64,000 nt of DNA, taken from contig NZ_FNUX01000008.1 in assembly GCF_900108305.1 (NCBI RefSeq), positions 1-64,000 of the forward strand. Reading direction: 5' to 3'. The translations under genes were made by a program, and so were the position numbers. This document shows, one piece after another, positions 9,438-19,007 of the stretch. The notes below the pieces were generated by a model that saw only the letters and a list, made by a program, of their open reading frames with translations, searched no databases and was not told where the DNA came from. The stretch comes from Nitrosomonas ureae. Its GTDB lineage: Bacteria > Pseudomonadota > Gammaproteobacteria > Burkholderiales > Nitrosomonadaceae. How positions within the stretch are numbered: position 1 is the stretch's first letter; the number at the start of each line of letters is the position of its first letter.

Positions 9438-10728
9438 GAACATATCCCTCAAAACTTTACCGCAAAAAAAGCACCGCATTCTCGTGATGGCTCATGCGCA
9501 CCCTGATTTCAGCCTGGGGGGCGGCGAAATCGCAGCCTACAACCTGTTCAAGGCCTATCGAGAAAATACCAAAGTCGAGGATGCCTGGTTCCTGGCCCGG
9601 GCCGATCGCCGCCGCGGTCTGACTGGAGCTATCAGCCTACGCCGCCCTAATGAATACTTATGGGAGCAGGGCGTGCTTGACTGGCATATGATGAAAGCCG
9701 CGCACCAGGAATCCCTGACGACGTGGTTCGCTGATCTTATTCGCGCCCTAAAACCCACGGTGGTACACACTCATCACTATGTTCATCTGGGCCTGGAATA
9801 TCTGCGCGTGATCAAGCAAGTAGATCCCAGTATCAAAATTGTCATGACGCTGCACGAATATATGGCTATCTGCCGCAACAATGGCCAGATGATCAAGACC
9901 GGCAGCTTCAAGCTGTGCAGCCGGGAAAGTTACGACGAATGCCATCAATGCTTCCCGGACAAAACTGCGGAAGATTTCTGGCTGCGCAAGCATTATTTTC
10001 TTAGCCATTTTGCACTGGTAGATCAATTCGTTTCCCCTTCTGAATTCCTGCGCCAACGTTATATTGCCTGGGGTCTAAAACCGGAGAAAGTCGTAGTGAT
10101 CGAGAATGGTCAGGCGGACGAGCCTATCCTGCCTCCCCGCCCGTTGGCAGAAGGTGATACCCGCAACCGCTTCGGTTTTTTTGGCCAAATCAATCCTTAC
10201 AAAGGGCTGGATGTGGCTTTAGAAGCACTCGCACAACTACCTAAAAAAGAGCGCAAAAAAATTACGCTTGAAGTACACGGCGCCAATCTGGAACAACAGC
10301 AGCCGGAATACCAAGAAAAAATAGAGCGTCTGCGAGAACCGCTGATCAAGCAGGGTGTAGTCCAGTGGCTGGGTCCGTATCAGCCGCACGAACTGCGGCA
10401 ACGCATGGCTGGCATCGATTGGGTGGTGATACCTTCGATCTGGTGGGAAAACTCTCCGATGGTGATTCAGGAAGCGTTTGTTTGCGGACGACCGCTGATT
10501 GTGTCCGATATTGGGGGAATGCGGGAAAAAGTGAATAACAACGTAGATGGGTTGCATGTGGCTGCCGGAAACATCAGGGCTTGGCAGCAAACTCTCCATG
10601 CCACAGCCTCAGTTGTCGACACTTGGATTCAAATTGTTGCGGGCATTAAGCGTCCTTTGACCTACGACGATTGCGCGAAAGCACATCTGACGCTTTTGCA
10701 GTGCGGCGTTCTCGGCCTTAAAGGTTAA
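9430..10728 (+). CDS. GT4 family glycosyltransferase
   Basis: 432-residue GT-B enzyme. The N-terminal domain has the glycine-rich FSLGGGEIAAYNLF acceptor loop and VVHTHHYVHLGLEYL. A cysteine cluster (CSRESYDECHQC) follows MTLHEYMAICRNNG, a feature of a GT4 subgroup that carries a Cys-rich insert. The C-terminal domain has FGFFGQINPYKGLDVALEAL, WLGPYQPHEL and PSIWWENSPMVIQEAF, the donor-binding E-x7-E region. It overlaps the preceding GT2 gene by 8 bases and is 20 bases from the next gene, so it belongs to the operon. Sugar specificity is unknown. Confidence 0.88.
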   Translation: MAKNISLKTLPQKKHRILVMAHAHPDFSLGGGEIAAYNLFKAYRENTKVEDAWFLARADRRRGLTGAISLRRPNEYLWEQGVLDWHMMKAAHQESLTTWFADLIRALKPTVVHTHHYVHLGLEYLRVIKQVDPSIKIVMTLHEYMAICRNNGQMIKTGSFKLCSRESYDECHQCFPDKTAEDFWLRKHYFLSHFALVDQFVSPSEFLRQRYIAWGLKPEKVVVIENGQADEPILPPRPLAEGDTRNRFGFFGQINPYKGLDVALEALAQLPKKERKKITLEVHGANLEQQQPEYQEKIERLREPLIKQGVVQWLGPYQPHELRQRMAGIDWVVIPSIWWENSPMVIQEAFVCGRPLIVSDIGGMREKVNNNVDGLHVAAGNIRAWQQTLHATASVVDTWIQIVAGIKRPLTYDDCAKAHLTLLQCGVLGLKG

Positions 10729-10748
10729 TCAGTTGGAGAAATATTTAT

Positions 10749-12374
10749 ATGAGCATTGAGAAAACGCCTTTGTCATGTGGTATCGACAGGTTAGATATGT
10801 CCCTCATTTCGGGATGGGCTCGCTATCTCGATAATAATGAGCCGATGGAAATAGAGCTCGTTATGAATGATGTGAGGATTGGCACTTTCCGTGCGGACCT
10901 TTATCGAGCTGACCTTGCAGTGATGCGTCAGGACGGCAAATTTGCCTTTCGAATTGAGCCAGGCCTTAACACGGATTTAATGAGGCAATGTGTTCCGGCC
11001 GGAGCGATAGTCTATCTTCGCGACGCGAAGACGAAGAGTATCTTGCATAACAGCACGCGCACGTGGGACGGCCTTGCACCCAAAGACCAGCAAGGTATCC
11101 GCAACGCATCGGGGCAGCAATTCCAGCTTGGCAAGGGCAGGTTTGTGGTGCCGCTGAAAGAACGCAGTGCTGAATGGCGCATCGGCATCCTGAGTATTAC
11201 CAAAGAACTCGCACGCGATGCGACGGCAGCTGGATTTATTTTATCCGCAGCCTATGGCACATTGTTGGGCGCTGTGCGCGAGAAAGCCATGATTCCACAT
11301 GATGACGACGTTGACATGATGCTGCTCGCCACATCGTCATCAATGCTGGGTGCTGTTCATGAATTAAAGGCGTTCGAAGACTACTTGAGCTCTAAGGGTT
11401 ACAAAGTTGAAGAACTGTCCAATGGTCAAATCCACGTTACAGTTGGCAACCAAAGTATTGATATATTTTTGGGCTGGTTCGAGAACGCTCGGCTAAGCCT
11501 GACTTTTACTGTTAAGCAGGGTCCAGAACAAATTGACATCCTTCCTCTGGGTACCGTTTTTATCGAGGGAGTGGAATTACCTGCACCTAATACGCCTGAA
11601 CCTTTATTAGCAGCCATCTATGGCCCCGACTGGAAAACTCCGGATCCGTTATTTCAGTGGAAATGTCCTGCCGAGGTGGTCAACTATTTCTCACCTATCC
11701 ACAACTACAATAGATCCGCAAACATCGATTACTGGCGCAACTATTACACAACTCGTTCAAACCTGTCGCCACCGGATTATCCGTCACAATTCGCGCTGTT
11801 CATGATGGGATTGCAACGCAACCCGAAATTGATCGTTGACCTCGGGTGTGGCTCAGGTCGCGACTCGTTGTTCTTCGCAACACAGGGATTGCGTGTCATT
11901 GGACTTGATTATGCTGATAGTGCTATAACCAAGAACAGTGTTCGCGCGCTTGCAAAGGGGCTTTGCAACGTAGCGAGCTTCATAAGGTGCGACGTTTCTG
12001 ACTTGTCCGATGTTGAAAAAAACTTAACCCATATCGCATTGAACAAAGGTGATGGCTCGATCTGTGTATACAGCCGCTTCTTCTTTCATGCGATTGATGA
12101 AAATACTGAAGGGGCGGCGTTGCTGCTAGTCAGTCAGCTGCTAAGTAAAACTGATGATTTCGCTGTGTTCGAGTTTCGGACTGAGCATGACCGAGAGCGT
12201 GAAAAAGTCACCCCAGCTCATTTTCGCCGCTATATCAATGTCGACAAGTTTGTCGAACGTGCTCAGCAATTCTACTCCTTGAATTGCATCTATCGGGCCG
12301 AGGGACTTGGTTATGCTATTTTTGGAGTGGATGATGCTCACGTGGCTAGGCTGATTTTCGCTCGTCGTACATGA
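10749..12374 (+). CDS. Accessory module / LicD-like nucleotidyltransferase / methyltransferase fusion
   Basis: 541 residues in three parts. About 15-105 is the locus-specific module (SLISGWARYLD ... GKFAFRIEP). About 150-310 resembles LicD/fukutin-related phosphotransferases, with YGTLLGAVREKAMIPHDDDVD matching the G-x-LG-x-R ... PxDDDxD signature (DDDVD being metal-binding). About 350-541 is a class I SAM-dependent methyltransferase, with VDLGCGSGRDS as motif I and VIGLDYADSAI after it. LicD proteins attach phosphocholine-like groups to glycans; the methyltransferase could modify the same glycan or a phospho-substituent. This is inferred from family membership; the substrate is unknown. A GGAG site precedes the ATG. 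Confidence 0.8.
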   Translation: MSIEKTPLSCGIDRLDMSLISGWARYLDNNEPMEIELVMNDVRIGTFRADLYRADLAVMRQDGKFAFRIEPGLNTDLMRQCVPAGAIVYLRDAKTKSILHNSTRTWDGLAPKDQQGIRNASGQQFQLGKGRFVVPLKERSAEWRIGILSITKELARDATAAGFILSAAYGTLLGAVREKAMIPHDDDVDMMLLATSSSMLGAVHELKAFEDYLSSKGYKVEELSNGQIHVTVGNQSIDIFLGWFENARLSLTFTVKQGPEQIDILPLGTVFIEGVELPAPNTPEPLLAAIYGPDWKTPDPLFQWKCPAEVVNYFSPIHNYNRSANIDYWRNYYTTRSNLSPPDYPSQFALFMMGLQRNPKLIVDLGCGSGRDSLFFATQGLRVIGLDYADSAITKNSVRALAKGLCNVASFIRCDVSDLSDVEKNLTHIALNKGDGSICVYSRFFFHAIDENTEGAALLLVSQLLSKTDDFAVFEFRTEHDREREKVTPAHFRRYINVDKFVERAQQFYSLNCIYRAEGLGYAIFGVDDAHVARLIFARRT

Positions 12375-12580
12375 CCCATGCTAAATATTATTCATTATTA
12401 AGCTTTAATGGATGATAGTAAACGGCAGCTCCTTCGAGAGAATAGAGGAGCGCATACTTTTTAAGTTATCGCTGAAAGCATAAACACAGCAGCAATCGGG
12501 AGAATCAAGGCGACTGGAGATCATTTGCATGTTGAGCGTAATCAATCGATGGTTTTTTATTATTATCAAAGGAGGGACTT

Positions 12581-13153
12581 ATGAATAACTTGACAGTGTC
12601 TGAAGTTAAATTTTTCCGTGAATCGAGGGGCGTTGTTACTCATGGCTTCCATATTGAGCGACCAGTTAAAGGCGTTTTGATTTCGGGTGATCAATTTGTA
12701 GTTTCAGGATGGGTCGTTGGAAAGGCCAGTCATGCGATTGAGGTAAATGTCTGCTTATCAGAAGAAGTAGTTGGGATTGCTTTGGTCAGCATCGACAGAC
12801 CTGATGTCGAACGAGCATATCCTGTTGAGGGGGCAAGATCGAGTGGTTTCAGAATAGATGTTCCTGTTATTTCCTTACAGGTTGCATCTGAAATAAATGT
12901 GATAGCAAGGCTTGAGGACGGTACAAAAGTCCCGTTGGCTAACATTTGTTTCGAAAAGCAGGCTGAGAGTGGAATTGCAATTGAAAAAGGAAGCCAGGAG
13001 GTAAACAACATCTCTGATCAGGAAGACAAGCTTGGTGAGCTTCGGCCACAAGTGGCGCTTGATTATGAAAGCAAGAAAGCTGACAGCATATCTGAACAAG
13101 AAGGGATCTACACTCGCTTTGTGAATAGACTCAAATCTAAATTTAGTAAGTAG
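12581..13153 (+). CDS. Small protein made of one glycosylation-locus accessory module
   Basis: 190 residues with no catalytic domain. About 25-125 repeat the module seen in the neighbouring transferases: FVVSGWVVGKASHAIEVNV, RPDVERAYP and SSGFRIDVP. The remaining 65 residues are charged and look flexible. A strong AAAGGAGGG ribosome binding site lies upstream of the ATG, after a 206-base gap. No signal peptide or membrane segment is visible. It could be a stand-alone binding or scaffold subunit that acts with the transferases, or a remnant of a larger gene. I do not recognise a family name. Confidence 0.65.
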   Translation: MNNLTVSEVKFFRESRGVVTHGFHIERPVKGVLISGDQFVVSGWVVGKASHAIEVNVCLSEEVVGIALVSIDRPDVERAYPVEGARSSGFRIDVPVISLQVASEINVIARLEDGTKVPLANICFEKQAESGIAIEKGSQEVNNISDQEDKLGELRPQVALDYESKKADSISEQEGIYTRFVNRLKSKFSK

Positions 13154-13225
13154 GCAGACCTGTTCAGATTGTAGTCACAGCGATTTCCTATACTAGAATG
13201 GGTCATGAGTTAAACTTTCAATGCC

Positions 13226-13423
13226 GTGCAAAGTGATAAATATAAATTTCCGCAAGGTGATATGGTGGTTGATTTTATCACCACTATTGTACTTGACATA
13301 TCTGTGGCTATTATCGGGAACATAGTCGATGCTAATGGTTCACTGGGACTGTTCTCAATCCGTGTACTGGCTTCACCTCTGGAGAAAAATGGGGACGGGC
13401 AATACCTAATGGAGATCCTGTAA
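13226..13423 (+). CDS. Doubtful small ORF ahead of rfbC
   Basis: 65 codons from a GTG, ending one base before the rfbC start (TAA-G-ATG). The product has a hydrophobic stretch (VVDFITTIVLDISVAIIG) but I recognise no family. The tight junction with rfbC would permit translational coupling, but no clear ribosome binding site precedes the GTG. It may be a chance frame in the leader of the rhamnose genes. Confidence 0.2.
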   Translation: MQSDKYKFPQGDMVVDFITTIVLDISVAIIGNIVDANGSLGLFSIRVLASPLEKNGDGQYLMEIL

Positions 13424-13424
13424 G

Positions 13425-13985
13425 ATGAGAATCATTGAAACTGGACTTCCCGGCGTGGTGGTTTTTGAGCCCAAGGTTTTTAGAGATCAGCGCGGTTTTT
13501 TTGTAGAAACATTCCGGGAATCGACTCTACTCGCAGCAGCGATCAACGAGACTTTTGTCCAGGATAACCATTCCCGCTCATCCAAAGGTATATTGCGGGG
13601 TCTCCACTATCAGCTATTCCAACCCCAAGGCAAGCTGGTGCGTGTATCGCGCGGAAAGGTCTTTGATGTTGCCGTTGATGTGAGAAAAGATTCACCTACC
13701 TTTGGGCAGTGGTTTGGCACTATATTGGACGATGAAAACTTGCGAATGATTTATGTGCCTCCGGGTTATGCACATGGTTTTGTTGTTTTGTCAGAAGTGG
13801 CGGATTTCATCTATAGGTGCACGAACTATTATCATGCAGAATCAGAACAATGTATTGCCTGGAATGATCCTGATATTGGTGTCCAGTGGCCCGTCAGCGA
13901 TGTTACATTCTCAATCAAAGACCAATCTGCGCTCAACCTTTCACAACAAGAACTAGAGAAGTTGCCAAACTACAGCCCAATCTAA
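13425..13985 (+). CDS. rfbC: dTDP-4-dehydrorhamnose 3,5-epimerase
   Basis: 186 residues, the standard length of RmlC. It epimerises dTDP-4-keto-6-deoxyglucose at C3 and C5 in dTDP-L-rhamnose synthesis. Seen motifs: RDQRGFFVETFRES, QDNHSRSSKGILRGLHYQ (the catalytic His is the second base of the cupin pocket), RGKVFDVAVDVRKDSPTFG and YVPPGYAHGFVVLSE. GGAG lies about 10 bases before the ATG. It is followed at 46 bases by rfbD, so the rhamnose genes form one transcription unit behind the glycosyltransferases. Confidence 0.95.
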   Translation: MRIIETGLPGVVVFEPKVFRDQRGFFVETFRESTLLAAAINETFVQDNHSRSSKGILRGLHYQLFQPQGKLVRVSRGKVFDVAVDVRKDSPTFGQWFGTILDDENLRMIYVPPGYAHGFVVLSEVADFIYRCTNYYHAESEQCIAWNDPDIGVQWPVSDVTFSIKDQSALNLSQQELEKLPNYSPI

Positions 13986-14031
13986 GACAATCTCAGTACG
14001 ACATGAATACACCCAGGGAATGAAATCTAAT

Positions 14032-14931
14032 ATGACCATATTAATAGTAGGCGCAGCAGGTCAATTAGGTACGGAACTTTGTTTGCGCAGCAAAGAGCGT
14101 GGCTATAACTTCGTGGGTGTCGATTATGATGAACTGGATATCACCAATGAATCCAGTACCATGGCCTTTGTTGCCCAGGTAAAACCAACAGTTATTATCA
14201 ACGCTGCAGCTTATACTGCCGTCGACCGCGCTGAGACTGATATTGCGTCGGCCTTTGCCGTCAATCGGGATGGTCCGCTATACCTGGCAAGATCCTGTGT
14301 GAAGGCTGATATACCGCTGTTGCACGTTTCCACTGACTACGTGTTTGATGGACGAAAGACCGCTCCATATCATGAAACAGATGCCCCGAATCCCCAGGGG
14401 GCTTATGGTCAAAGTAAGTTAGAAGGTGAAACGGCTGTTGCCCACACGTTGAATAAATACATAACGCTACGTACAGCCTGGGTATTTTCAGCTACAGGCA
14501 ATAATTTTGTCAGGACCATATTGCGCCTTGCTAAGGAACGTGATGAACTGAGCGTTGTCGCTGACCAAACCGGCGCGCCAACGTGGGCAGGTGATATCGC
14601 TGAAGTCCTGTTGGAAATTGTGGAGCGAATGCGCCAAGAGAGAGCTATTCCTTGGGGGCTGTATCATTACACCGGCTTTCCTGTCACCACATGGCATGCT
14701 TTTGCTGAAACCATTTGCCAACAGGCTTTTGAGCTAGGCATGCTGAGAAAGAAACCGTTTATTAAACCCATCAGCACATCTGAATATCCCACCACCGCCA
14801 AGCGACCACAGAACTCAGCGCTGGCATGTACGCGCATTCAGGAAGAGTTACTCATTTCTCAGTCAGACTGGCGAAAAGGATTAGAGCAAGTATTAATCCA
14901 ATGGAAAAACAACGATGAATTATCAACCTAA
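14032..14931 (+). CDS. rfbD: dTDP-4-dehydrorhamnose reductase
   Basis: 299 residues from the second ATG. The earlier ATG at 14020 sits directly against the AGGGA site and would add four residues before the conserved MTILIVGAAGQLG start, so the later one is preferred. It reduces dTDP-4-keto-L-rhamnose to dTDP-L-rhamnose with NAD(P)H. Motifs: GxxGxxG nucleotide loop (GAAGQLG), INAAAYTAVDRAE, the active-site STDYVFDG serine/threonine region and YGQSKLEGE (YxxxK). Its 3' end overlaps rfbB by 17 bases. Confidence 0.93.
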   Translation: MTILIVGAAGQLGTELCLRSKERGYNFVGVDYDELDITNESSTMAFVAQVKPTVIINAAAYTAVDRAETDIASAFAVNRDGPLYLARSCVKADIPLLHVSTDYVFDGRKTAPYHETDAPNPQGAYGQSKLEGETAVAHTLNKYITLRTAWVFSATGNNFVRTILRLAKERDELSVVADQTGAPTWAGDIAEVLLEIVERMRQERAIPWGLYHYTGFPVTTWHAFAETICQQAFELGMLRKKPFIKPISTSEYPTTAKRPQNSALACTRIQEELLISQSDWRKGLEQVLIQWKNNDELST

Positions 14932-16009
14932 GCATTTATTAGTGACGGGTGGCGCTGGATTTATTGGCAGCAACTTCGTGCATTATTGGTTACGGGAATA
15001 TCCTGACAGCCAGGTTACGGTGCTGGATGCGCTCACCTATGCCGGAAACTTGCAAAACCTAAGAGGTATACAAAACAATAAGAGTTACAGTTTTGTGCAC
15101 GGCGACATTCTGGATACAGCATTGGTGGAAAAATTATTGCACGATGCCTCGATTGATACCTTAGTGCACTTTGCGGCAGAAAGTCATGTGGATCGATCAA
15201 TTCTCGGGCCGGATGCCTTTCTTAAAACCAATATTGAAGGTACGCATTCACTGCTCAAAGCGGCCAAAAAAATATGGCTTGATGCGGGCAAAACAACTCA
15301 TCGTTTTCACCATGTATCCACTGACGAAGTTTATGGCACGCTCACACTTGACGCTCCTGCATTCACTGAGCAGCATCAGTATCTGCCTAATTCACCCTAT
15401 GCAGCCAGCAAGGCATCTTTGGATCACATAGTGCGCAGTTACCACCACACTTACGGTCTCAATACCACCATCAGCAACTGTTCAAATAACTACGGCCCCT
15501 ATCATTTTCCAGAAAAACTAATCCCTTTGATTATCGTCAACTGTCTCGAAGGTAAACCTTTACCTATTTATGGTGACGGTAAACAGATTCGAGACTGGCT
15601 CTACGTTGAGGATCATTGCCGTGGTATAGAACGCATTCTCCTGAATGGAAAAGTGGGTGAGGTCTATAATATCGGCGGCAACAATGAATGGACGAATATC
15701 GATATTGTTACATTAGTCTGTCAGCTGATGGATATCTACCACCCTCATGGCGCGCCGCATACCCAATTAATCACCCATGTCACAGACCGTCCTGGACATG
15801 ATCGCAGATATGCGATTGATGCCACCAAAATCATGGATCAACTATCTTACAAACCATTGGAGACATTTGAAACCGGTATCCACAAAACGGTTCGGTGGTA
15901 TCTCGATAACGAGGAATGGTGGCGTGGCGTGATGGATAATAGTTACAAAAAGTGGCTCGATAAGAATTATTCTGATAAAAAACCCCGATCACAAGTAACC
16001 GAGTTTTGA
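14915..16009 (+). CDS. rfbB: dTDP-glucose 4,6-dehydratase
   Basis: 364 residues, an extended SDR-type enzyme of usual length. It converts dTDP-glucose to dTDP-4-keto-6-deoxyglucose. Motifs: TGGAGFIGSNFVH for NAD, FAAESHVDRSI, VSTDEVYG (TDE catalytic set) and SPYAASKASLDH (YxxxK). It overlaps rfbD by 17 bases, so translation is probably coupled. The thymidylyltransferase rfbA that supplies dTDP-glucose is not in this cluster and must be elsewhere. The gene ends convergent with valS. Confidence 0.95.
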   Translation: MNYQPKHLLVTGGAGFIGSNFVHYWLREYPDSQVTVLDALTYAGNLQNLRGIQNNKSYSFVHGDILDTALVEKLLHDASIDTLVHFAAESHVDRSILGPDAFLKTNIEGTHSLLKAAKKIWLDAGKTTHRFHHVSTDEVYGTLTLDAPAFTEQHQYLPNSPYAASKASLDHIVRSYHHTYGLNTTISNCSNNYGPYHFPEKLIPLIIVNCLEGKPLPIYGDGKQIRDWLYVEDHCRGIERILLNGKVGEVYNIGGNNEWTNIDIVTLVCQLMDIYHPHGAPHTQLITHVTDRPGHDRRYAIDATKIMDQLSYKPLETFETGIHKTVRWYLDNEEWWRGVMDNSYKKWLDKNYSDKKPRSQVTEF

Positions 16010-16095
16010 GGCAAAATTAATTAATCAGGCTTTCTATCAATGGCCTACTTATTTGACGGTGCATCTCAGTGGATTCTCGATTTTCTTGAGAGGAG

Positions 16096-18858
16096 TTAAT
16101 TCAGTTTTTCCAATTGTAAAATTAGATGATCGAGTTTTTTGTTAAATGCAACCAGGCGGTCTTTTTCTTGTGCGACAACTTGGGGCGGTGCTTGTTTTAC
16201 AAAGCTGGGATTGGAAAGTTTAGTTTGCGCTTTGGATACTTCTGCCTGAATGCGGGTAATTTCCTTGGATAAACGTTCGCGTTCCGCTTCCACATTTACT
16301 TCGATTCTCAGCATTAATTTGAAATCTCTGACAATTGCCACAGGAGCATCTGCAGCAGGTAATCCACCCGCTTGAATTTCTATATTGGATAATTTAGCTA
16401 ATGCAAGCAAGTAGGGTGAGTACTTTGTCAAGATTTGTGAATCACCAACGGCAAGCAGTGGTACTTTGAGTGCTGGTGATAGTTTCATTTCACCGCGCAG
16501 GTTGCGGCAGGCATTGGTTATTTCTTTGAGCAACAAAATATCTTCAATAGATTGTTGATTGATTTTTGTTGTATCTGCGATCGGGTATGGCTGGCACATA
16601 ATGCTTGCATCTTGTTTTCCTGCAAGCGGTGCGACTTTCTGCCATAGTTCCTCGGTAATAAATGGAATGATCGGATGTGCGAGCCGCAGCATGGTTTCCA
16701 ATACACGGACTAACGTTCGGCGCGTTGCTCGATGAATCGAGTCCTGCTGACTGCTTAATTGCACTTTGGCCAGCTCAACATACCAGTCACAGTATTCGTC
16801 CCAAACCAATTCGTAGATTTCGCGTGCTAAAAGATCAAAACGATATTGGGAAAATGTCAGTTCGATTGCTTGTTCGGCTTGTTGCAAGCGACTGATGATC
16901 CATTGATCGGCTGCAGAATAAGTTAATGGTAATGATTCATCCAGTCCGGTATCTTTACTTTCACAATTCATTAGTACAAAGCGTGTCGCATTCCACAGTT
17001 TGTTGCAGAAATTGCGGTATCCTTCACAGCGCTGCAAGTCGAATTTGATATCACGTCCGTGTGAAGCCAGGCTGGCAAATGTGAAACGCAAGGCATCGGT
17101 TCCAAAAGCCTGAATGCCTTCGGGGAAGTGTTTGCGGGTATTTTTCTCAATCGACTCGGCTTGCTTTGGATTCATCAATCCGGTTGTGCGCTTTGCGATC
17201 AAATCAGATAGGGTAATGCCATCGATCAGATCCAGAGGATCCAGGACGTTCCCCTTGGATTTGCTCATTTTCTGACCTTCGGCATCGCGGATCAGACCGG
17301 TAATATATACTTCCTTAAAAGGTATTTTGTTGGTGAAATGTAATGACATCATCACCATGCGCGCTACCCAGAAGAAAATGATGTCAAATCCCGTAATCAA
17401 TACCGAAGTTGGCAGAAACGTTTTCAGTTCCGGCGTTTCATCCGGCCAGCCCAAGGTGGAGAATGGCCAGAGCGCCGATGAAAACCAGGTATCCAGGACA
17501 TCATCATCTTGTTTCAGATTGCTGCTGCCGGAAAGTTTTTGCGCTTCTTCCAGACTGTGCGCAACGGTGACGTTGCCATCTTCGTCATACCATGCCGGAA
17601 TGCGGTGGCCCCACCACAATTGGCGCGAGATGCACCAGTCCTGAATATTTTCCAGCCATTGATTGTAAACATGCGTCCAATTGTCCGGTGTGAACTTGAT
17701 TTCGCCCTCGGCAACGGCTTCTAATCCACGTTTGGCCAGACTATCCATAGCGACATACCATTGATCAGTCAGCATCGGCTCGATGATGGTATGGGTGCGA
17801 TCTCCTCGCGGAGCCATCAGTTTGTGAGGTTTGGTCTCAACCAGAAAGCCCTGCGCATCCAGATCGGCAATGATTTTCTTTCTGGCATCAAAACGATCCA
17901 TGCCTTGATATTCTACTGGCGCCAGATCATTGATTTTTGCATCCAGGGTAAAAATGTTGATCGGAACCAGATGATGCCGTTGTGCAACCAAATAGTCATT
18001 AAAATCGTGAGCCGGAGTAATTTTTACACAACCGGTACCAAATTCCAGATCGACATAAGAGTCTGCAATAATTGGAATAGTGCGCTCACACAGCGGTAGT
18101 CTGAGATGTCGTCCGACCAGATGTTGATAACGCGGATCCTCGGGATGTACGGCAACGGCCACATCACCCAGCATGGTTTCTGGACGGGTGGTGGCAACAA
18201 TTAAGGCGTTCGTTTGTTCTGTGCCGGAACCATCCGCTTGCTCCAATGGGTAGCGGATATGCCACAACGAGCCATTTTCTTCTGTTGCCACCACTTCCAG
18301 ATCGGAAACGGCGGTTTGCAGGACAGGATCCCAATTCACCAACCGCTTGCCGCGATAAATGAGTCCTTCACGATACAAGCGAACGAATACTTCGGTGACG
18401 GCGCGTGATAGTCCGTCATCCATGGTAAAACGCTCGCGCGTCCAATCACAAGAAGTACCCAGGCGCCGCATTTGCCGGGTGATGGTAGAACCGGATTCTT
18501 CTTTCCATTGCCATACCCGCTTTAAAAATGCTTCCCGGCCCATTTGTTGACGCTTGAGATTCTCCTGATCCAGTTGACGTTCAACTACAATCTGCGTGGC
18601 AATGCCAGCATGATCAGTACCTGGCTGCCATAAAGTATTGTATCCCCGCATGCGGTGATAGCGTGTTAACGCATCCATCAAGGTATGCTGGAATGCATGC
18701 CCCATATGCAATGTGCCCGTAACATTGGGGGGTGGCAGCATGATGCAATAAGCGGAACGATTTTCATCAGCAGCAGGCTTGAAATATCCAGCTGATTCCC
18801 ATTGGGAATACCAAAGATTTTCAATATGCTTGGGGTTAAAGCTTTTTTCGAGATCCAT
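16096..18858 (-). CDS. valS: Valyl-tRNA synthetase
   Basis: 920 residues, class I aminoacyl-tRNA synthetase charging tRNA-Val in the cytoplasm. [13 protein letters not shown] at 42-54 is the HIGH-type signature and QKMSKSKGN at about 530 the KMSKS loop. The central part holds the editing (CP1) domain ([19 protein letters not shown]). The last about 65 residues form the tRNA-binding coiled coil typical of ValRS ([19 protein letters not shown]). It is transcribed toward rfbB. The 149-base gap upstream separates it from the next minus-strand genes (hypothetical, holC, pepA), so it may be read from them or have its own promoter. Confidence 0.97.
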   Translation of the reverse strand: MDLEKSFNPKHIENLWYSQWESAGYFKPAADENRSAYCIMLPPPNVTGTLHMGHAFQHTLMDALTRYHRMRGYNTLWQPGTDHAGIATQIVVERQLDQENLKRQQMGREAFLKRVWQWKEESGSTITRQMRRLGTSCDWTRERFTMDDGLSRAVTEVFVRLYREGLIYRGKRLVNWDPVLQTAVSDLEVVATEENGSLWHIRYPLEQADGSGTEQTNALIVATTRPETMLGDVAVAVHPEDPRYQHLVGRHLRLPLCERTIPIIADSYVDLEFGTGCVKITPAHDFNDYLVAQRHHLVPINIFTLDAKINDLAPVEYQGMDRFDARKKIIADLDAQGFLVETKPHKLMAPRGDRTHTIIEPMLTDQWYVAMDSLAKRGLEAVAEGEIKFTPDNWTHVYNQWLENIQDWCISRQLWWGHRIPAWYDEDGNVTVAHSLEEAQKLSGSSNLKQDDDVLDTWFSSALWPFSTLGWPDETPELKTFLPTSVLITGFDIIFFWVARMVMMSLHFTNKIPFKEVYITGLIRDAEGQKMSKSKGNVLDPLDLIDGITLSDLIAKRTTGLMNPKQAESIEKNTRKHFPEGIQAFGTDALRFTFASLASHGRDIKFDLQRCEGYRNFCNKLWNATRFVLMNCESKDTGLDESLPLTYSAADQWIISRLQQAEQAIELTFSQYRFDLLAREIYELVWDEYCDWYVELAKVQLSSQQDSIHRATRRTLVRVLETMLRLAHPIIPFITEELWQKVAPLAGKQDASIMCQPYPIADTTKINQQSIEDILLLKEITNACRNLRGEMKLSPALKVPLLAVGDSQILTKYSPYLLALAKLSNIEIQAGGLPAADAPVAIVRDFKLMLRIEVNVEAERERLSKEITRIQAEVSKAQTKLSNPSFVKQAPPQVVAQEKDRLVAFNKKLDHLILQLEKLN

Positions 18859-19007
18859 GAAATTTAAGGGGTGTAAATGTTACTAACAAAATCGCCATTA
18901 TAGCGGATGGCATACCGTGCGTATGACAAGAAACACGGATTGCTTAGTATCAATTGACATATCTATTGCTATACAGGTGCGGGCGTGCCTTATATTATTC
19001 GTAACGA

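Noticed and set aside
17327..18099. Plus-strand open frames inside valS
   Set aside because: They lie opposite a full-length conserved gene and match no family.
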